DNA of 64,000 nucleotides from JAGVSV01 sp040766135 (GTDB lineage Bacteria; Bacillota; Clostridia; Christensenellales; Aristaeellaceae). The position numbers and the translations under genes are program-made. Positions 59,981-64,000 of the stretch are shown here, piece after piece (position 1 is the stretch's first letter; every line of letters starts with the position of its first letter). The stretch lies in the NCBI GenBank assembly GCA_040766135.1, contig JAXGRA010000002.1, positions 124,001 through 188,000 on the forward strand, in the 5' to 3' direction. The notes under the pieces were generated by a model. That model ran no database searches. It was given only the letters and a program-made list of their open reading frames with translations, and was not told where the DNA came from.

Positions 59981-60516
59981 GGCGCAATGTCCTCCACGGT
60001 GATATGGTCGTTGGTATACACGCAAATGGACGCCGCAATGTGCAGCGCCTTTTCGGCAATGTCATGCGCGCTAAGGCTGGTGTTTTGAAGCAGCGCACGG
60101 GCTGCCGCCAGGGCATAGTTGCCGCCTGAACCAATGGCGCAGATGCCGTCATCGGGGTTGATGATCTCGCCATTTCCGCTGATGATCAGCAAATCCGTGC
60201 CATCGGACGCAATCAGCAGCGCCTCTAGCTTGCGCAGGGCCTTGTCGCCGCGCCAATCGCGGGCCAGGCGCACGGCGGCACGCTCCAAGTTGCCGTTGGT
60301 TTCTACCAGTTTTTCCTCAAACAGCTCGCTTAAGGTAATGGCGTCGGCCACGCTGCCCGCAAAGCCGATGGCTACACGATTTTGGTAGATGCGGCGCACC
60401 TTGGTGGCCGTGCTTTTGAAAATGGTGCTCTCGCCCATGGTGACCTGGCCGTCACCGGCGATGGCTACGCGGCCATCCCTGCGTACCGCACAAATGGTTG
60501 TTCCTTTTAACTGCAT
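59977..60516 (-). CDS. hslV: ATP-dependent protease proteolytic subunit HslV
   Basis: A 179-residue proteasome-like peptidase. The catalytic threonine should be T6 in KGTTICAVRRDG, so a five-residue propeptide (MQLKG) must be removed; many HslV proteins have only the initiator Met there. VAIAGDGQVTMG, GFAGSVADA and the AIGSGGNYALAAARAL segment are diagnostic. It starts inside the 3' end of trmFO (10-base overlap) and is coupled to hslU. Confidence 0.95.
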   Translation of the reverse strand: MQLKGTTICAVRRDGRVAIAGDGQVTMGESTIFKSTATKVRRIYQNRVAIGFAGSVADAITLSELFEEKLVETNGNLERAAVRLARDWRGDKALRKLEALLIASDGTDLLIISGNGEIINPDDGICAIGSGGNYALAAARALLQNTSLSAHDIAEKALHIAASICVYTNDHITVEDIAP

Positions 60517-61847
60517 ACATTCACCTCATGGGGGTTGTGGGGTAAGTTATCAATGATAGCGTCTATATGTTCCAGCGCGCGCTGCGATAATTGCAGATAG
60601 CGCTGCTCCTTGTTGCGCACACGCTCAGGCAGCGTATCCATCAGGCCAAAGCTGATGCGCATGGGCTGATAATCACGGTTGGGGGTAGATACGTGCCGGC
60701 ACAGCGCGCCCAGCGCCGTGGTGCCCGGAAAATGCGGCGGCGTGTGCCCGGCCAGCGTCAGCGCCATGGTCAGCCCGCATACCAGCCCGCTGGCTGCGCT
60801 TTCCACATAGCCTTCCACGCCCGTCAATTGCCCGGCAAAGAACAGCTCTTCCCACCCGATTACGCGGAACAGATCGTCTAAAAAGCCCGGACTGCTTAAA
60901 AATGTGTTGCGGTGCATGACGCCGAAGCGCGCATACTCCGCGTTTTCCAGGCCGGGGATCATGCCGAACACGCGCTTTTGCTCGCCAAAGGTAAGGCGCG
61001 TTTGGAAGCCTACCAGATTGTACAGCTGCCCCTGCGTGTCCTCCTGACGCAATTGCACATTGGCGTAAGGCCGTTTGCCGGTGGCCGGGTCACGCAACCC
61101 TACCGGGCGCATGGGGCCGTAGGCCAGCGCCATTTCGCCGCGCTTGGCCAGCACCTCCACCGGCATGCAGGCTTCAAACACATGTTGCTCCTCAAAGCCA
61201 TGCACGGGCGCTGTCTGAGCTGTTGCCAGCGCCTCCCGGAAACGCAGGTAGGTTTCCTCGTCCAGGGGGCAGTTGAGATAATCATCCCCGCGCCCATAAC
61301 GCGAGGCGCGGAACACCCGGCCCATGTCAATGGATTCCGCCGTAACAATGGGCGCGGCCGCATCATAGAACGACAGCATGGCGCGGTCGGACAGCGCGCT
61401 GATTTTCTCGCACAGGCTGACCGTGGTCAGGGGGCCGGTGGCAATAATGCACGGGCCTTCGGGGATGTCGGTCACCTCGCGCGCCTGATAGGTCAGCAGC
61501 GGGTGCTCACGGATGTGACGCGTAACGAAAGCCGAAAACGCCTCTCGATCCACCGCCAGCGCGCCGCCTGCGGGCACGCGGTTGGCATCCGCCGCGCGGA
61601 TAATCAGCGAATTCAGCCTGCGCATCTCTTCCTTGAGCAGGCCTGCAGCGTTCTGCAGGCGGTCGGACTTCAAGCTGTTGCTGCACACCAGCTCGGCCAG
61701 ATCATCGCTTTGATGCGCAGGGGTGCGCTGGTGAGGCTTGATGTCCACAAGCAGCACGGGCACACCGCGGGTAAGCAGCTGCCACGCCGCCTCACAGCCG
61801 GCCAGGCCGCCGCCCACCACGGTAACCTTGGGGTCAGGCCTCCTCAT
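60507..61847 (-). CDS. trmFO: Folate-dependent tRNA m5U54 methyltransferase TrmFO
   Basis: A 446-residue flavoprotein that methylates U54 of tRNA using methylenetetrahydrofolate and FADH2. The FAD-binding VTVVGGGLAGCEAAWQL starts at residue 8, ELVCSNSLKSD holds one conserved Cys, and NCPLDEETYLRF the second; GLVCGLTMAL lies near the C-terminus. It overlaps topA by 14 bases and hslV by ten. In Bacillus the order is topA-trmFO-codV-hslVU-codY; codV is missing here. Confidence 0.96.
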   Translation of the reverse strand: MRRPDPKVTVVGGGLAGCEAAWQLLTRGVPVLLVDIKPHQRTPAHQSDDLAELVCSNSLKSDRLQNAAGLLKEEMRRLNSLIIRAADANRVPAGGALAVDREAFSAFVTRHIREHPLLTYQAREVTDIPEGPCIIATGPLTTVSLCEKISALSDRAMLSFYDAAAPIVTAESIDMGRVFRASRYGRGDDYLNCPLDEETYLRFREALATAQTAPVHGFEEQHVFEACMPVEVLAKRGEMALAYGPMRPVGLRDPATGKRPYANVQLRQEDTQGQLYNLVGFQTRLTFGEQKRVFGMIPGLENAEYARFGVMHRNTFLSSPGFLDDLFRVIGWEELFFAGQLTGVEGYVESAASGLVCGLTMALTLAGHTPPHFPGTTALGALCRHVSTPNRDYQPMRISFGLMDTLPERVRNKEQRYLQLSQRALEHIDAIIDNLPHNPHEVNVCS

Positions 61848-63951
61848 CCGCCCGCTCCACCTCCTCGCGGTGGCGACAGCTTTCGTTGGAGCACAGCAGC
61901 AGGTCCTGGTCTCGGCGGCGCTTTAAGGTCATGTAGCTGCCGCACTTGGGGCAGGGCTTGCTGACAGGCTGATCCCAGGAAACAAAATCACACTCCGGAT
62001 AGCGCTCGCAGCCATAGAACTTGCGGTTTTTGCGGCTGGTTTTTTCCAGCAGGCGCGCACCGCAGGCAGGGCAGGGCGCATCGATATATACCAAAATAGG
62101 CAGCGTATTGCGGCATTCCGGGAAATTGGGGCAGGCCAAAAACCGGCCGTAGCGTCCCATCTTGTACACCATCATCGCGCCGCATTGGTCGCAAACCGTA
62201 TCGCTGACCTCGTCGGCAATTTCCACCTTTTCGATGGCTTCATCGGCGCGCTTCAGCTGCTCCTCAAACGGCGGATAGAAGTCACGCAGCACCTCTTTCC
62301 ACGGCGTTTCCCCGGTTTCCACAGCGTCCAATTCAGCTTCCATGCGCGCGGTAAAGTCCGGGTCAACAATGGTGGCGAAATATTCCTTCATCAGGTCGTT
62401 GACCATACGCCCCAGCTCTGTGGGGTACAGGCGCTTCTTTTCGCGCGATACATAGCCGCGGGCAATCACGGTGGTCACGGTAGGCGCGTAGGTGGACGGA
62501 CGGCCAATGCCCTTTTCCTCCAGCGTGCGCACCAGCGAAGCCTCGGTATAGCGTCCGGGCGGCTGGGTGAAGTGCTGGTCAATGGTCACCTCGTTTATGG
62601 TCACGGCATCGCCTTGAGCGGCCTGCGGCAAATAGGACGCCGCAGGATCCTGCGCTTCGTCGCTGCCTTCCTCATAGACGGCGGTAAACCCGGCAAACCG
62701 CTTGACCTCGCCATAGTAGCGCAGCAGCACGCCGTCACCCTCCATGTCGATGGTGCGCGTTTCAAAGCGGGCATCGGTCATCTGGCTGGCCACAAAGCGC
62801 GCATGAATGAGCCGGTACAGCTGGAACTGATCACGCGTCAGCGCGGACTTGACGGCCTCCGGGGTGAGCGATACATCCACCGGGCGGATGGCTTCGTGCG
62901 CATCCTGCGCATTGGTGCGGCCCTTGTACTGGTTGGCACTTTCGGGCAGATAGTCTGCGCCATAGGTATCCCCAATATATCCGCGCACGGCGCTCAGCGC
63001 ATCCTCGCTTACGCGCACCGAGTCGGTACGGATGTAGGTAACAAGGCCCTGTGTGTTGCCCTTGGCCAGCTCCACGCCCTCATACAGGCCCTGCACCACC
63101 TGCATGCACTTGGCGATGGTGAAGTTCAGCTTGCGTGAAGCTTCCTGTTGCAGGGTGGAGGTGGTAAACGGCGGCGCGGGGGACTTGCGTTTTTCGCGGT
63201 TGCGCACTTCCTTGACGGACAGTTTGGCGCTTTCCATGCGCTTTTTGGCGTCCTCGGCCTGGGCTTGATTGGTCAGCTCAGCCTTTTTGCCGTCCAGCGC
63301 GGCTAAGCGCACCTGGAAATCCGCCTTCTGCCCGTTTTCGCGGTGCAGGGGCACCTGCGCAAAGGCGTCCCAGTATTCCTCCGGCACAAAACCTTCGATT
63401 TCTTCCTCGCGGTCAACAATCAGGCGCACGGCCACGCTTTGCACACGGCCTGCGGACAGGCCTTTTTTGACCTTGGCCCACAGCAGCGGGCTGATTTTAT
63501 AGCCCACTAAGCGATCCAGTGCGCGGCGCGCCTGCTGCGCATCCACCAGATCCATATTGATGGCGCGCGGTTTTTTGATGGCCGCTGCCACGGATTTTTT
63601 GGTAATCTCGTTAAACTCCACCCGGCACAATGCATCATCGTCAATCTTGAGCACCTCAGCCAGGTGCCAGGAGATGGCCTCACCCTCGCGGTCAGGGTCA
63701 GTCGCCAGCAAAATATCCGACGCTGATTTGGCTTCCTTGCGCAGCATGGCCAGGATTTCACCCTTGCCCCGGATGGTGATATAGCGCATGGCAAAGTCAT
63801 CTTCGACATCCACGCCCAGCTGCGAGCGCGGCAAATCGCGCACATGCCCCTGCGAGGCCAGCACCTTATATCCCCGCCCTAAGAACTTCCCGATGGTTCC
63901 TGCCTTGGCGGGTGATTCTACAATAACCAGTTTTTTCTGTTTTGCGGCCAA
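61834..63951 (-). CDS. topA: DNA topoisomerase I
   Basis: A 705-residue type IA topoisomerase relaxing negative supercoils. The Toprim domain starts LVIVESPAKAGTIGKFL and has the DPDREGEA acidic motif; the active-site tyrosine is Y306 in GLVTYIRTDS. Three C-terminal zinc fingers (CDQC...C, CPAC...C, CPKC...C) are intact. The start is a TTG at 63951 with GGAGGA before it and the usual MAxKKLVIVESP context. The last 49 bases of the window upstream hold no gene. Confidence 0.96.
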   Translation of the reverse strand: MAAKQKKLVIVESPAKAGTIGKFLGRGYKVLASQGHVRDLPRSQLGVDVEDDFAMRYITIRGKGEILAMLRKEAKSASDILLATDPDREGEAISWHLAEVLKIDDDALCRVEFNEITKKSVAAAIKKPRAINMDLVDAQQARRALDRLVGYKISPLLWAKVKKGLSAGRVQSVAVRLIVDREEEIEGFVPEEYWDAFAQVPLHRENGQKADFQVRLAALDGKKAELTNQAQAEDAKKRMESAKLSVKEVRNREKRKSPAPPFTTSTLQQEASRKLNFTIAKCMQVVQGLYEGVELAKGNTQGLVTYIRTDSVRVSEDALSAVRGYIGDTYGADYLPESANQYKGRTNAQDAHEAIRPVDVSLTPEAVKSALTRDQFQLYRLIHARFVASQMTDARFETRTIDMEGDGVLLRYYGEVKRFAGFTAVYEEGSDEAQDPAASYLPQAAQGDAVTINEVTIDQHFTQPPGRYTEASLVRTLEEKGIGRPSTYAPTVTTVIARGYVSREKKRLYPTELGRMVNDLMKEYFATIVDPDFTARMEAELDAVETGETPWKEVLRDFYPPFEEQLKRADEAIEKVEIADEVSDTVCDQCGAMMVYKMGRYGRFLACPNFPECRNTLPILVYIDAPCPACGARLLEKTSRKNRKFYGCERYPECDFVSWDQPVSKPCPKCGSYMTLKRRRDQDLLLCSNESCRHREEVERADEEA

Positions 63952-64000
63952 AACCTGTCCTCCATATATTACGCGTGTGTCCGTGCCAGCCGGAAAAGCC

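Noticed and set aside
60912..61964. A 350-codon plus-strand frame opposite trmFO and topA
   Set aside because: Spans two genuine overlapping genes on the other strand; composition is typical of a shadow frame.

Overview
The window reads as one G+C-rich chromosomal segment (mid to upper 50s percent by eye) of a Gram-positive anaerobe of the class Clostridia. Signs are the IspH-ribosomal protein S1 fusion, the Asp23/AmaP/DUF2273 envelope set before nusB, split glycine decarboxylase subunits, a T-box before hisS, a MurE with the meso-diaminopimelate DNPR signature, MraZ, an LCP protein, and topA-trmFO-hslV-hslU. I cannot name a genus. I saw no tRNA, rRNA, CRISPR, prophage, plasmid or intact insertion sequence.

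Layout. 1-5885: minus-strand housekeeping block: Asp23-AmaP-DUF2273-nusB-TsaD paralogue from one promoter, and hisS-aspS behind a T-box. 5882-7400: pgi, divergent. 7423-20309: minus-strand division and wall run in transcription order mraZ-ftsL-murE-mraY-murD-ftsQ, then ftsA-ftsZ from their own promoter, then gcvT-gcvH-gcvPA-gcvPB. 20691-30286: a zinc-ribbon/phosphoesterase pair and the elongation operon maf-mreB-mreC-mreD-PBP2-minD-rodA. 30335-33133: metG-tatD.

33147-49350 is mostly plus strand: a DUF4091 protein, dCMP deaminase, a variant LCP protein, endonuclease III, a GH13 amylase, a 972-residue seven-repeat peptidoglycan-binding protein, cmk-plsC, the ispH-rpsA fusion behind a hairpin that buries its ribosome binding site, a 1-kb gene-poor low-G+C gap, gap, a HAD phosphatase and a GH18 protein. 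49347-63951 holds a mannitol dehydrogenase-family oxidoreductase, rplS, a second phosphoesterase, tsaD-prfB, secA, a beta-propeller lactonase and topA-trmFO-hslV-hslU.

The dominant theme is the cell envelope: precursor synthesis (MurE, MraY, MurD), septation (MraZ, FtsL, FtsQ, FtsA, FtsZ), elongation (MreBCD, PBP2, RodA), site selection (MinD alone), lipid and isoprenoid supply (PlsC, IspH), polymer attachment (LCP) and protein export (SecA). Translation genes fill most of the rest. Neighbouring genes are tightly packed, with many 1- or 4-base stop/start overlaps. I found no obviously new multi-gene system. The strongest leads are the occluding hairpin before ispH-rpsA, the unassigned C-terminal domain of the 972-residue protein, the 1-kb gap at 45577-46580, MinD without MinC or MinE, an insertion in PBP2, and repeated AGTGTT/GAACGAGT motifs before mraZ.
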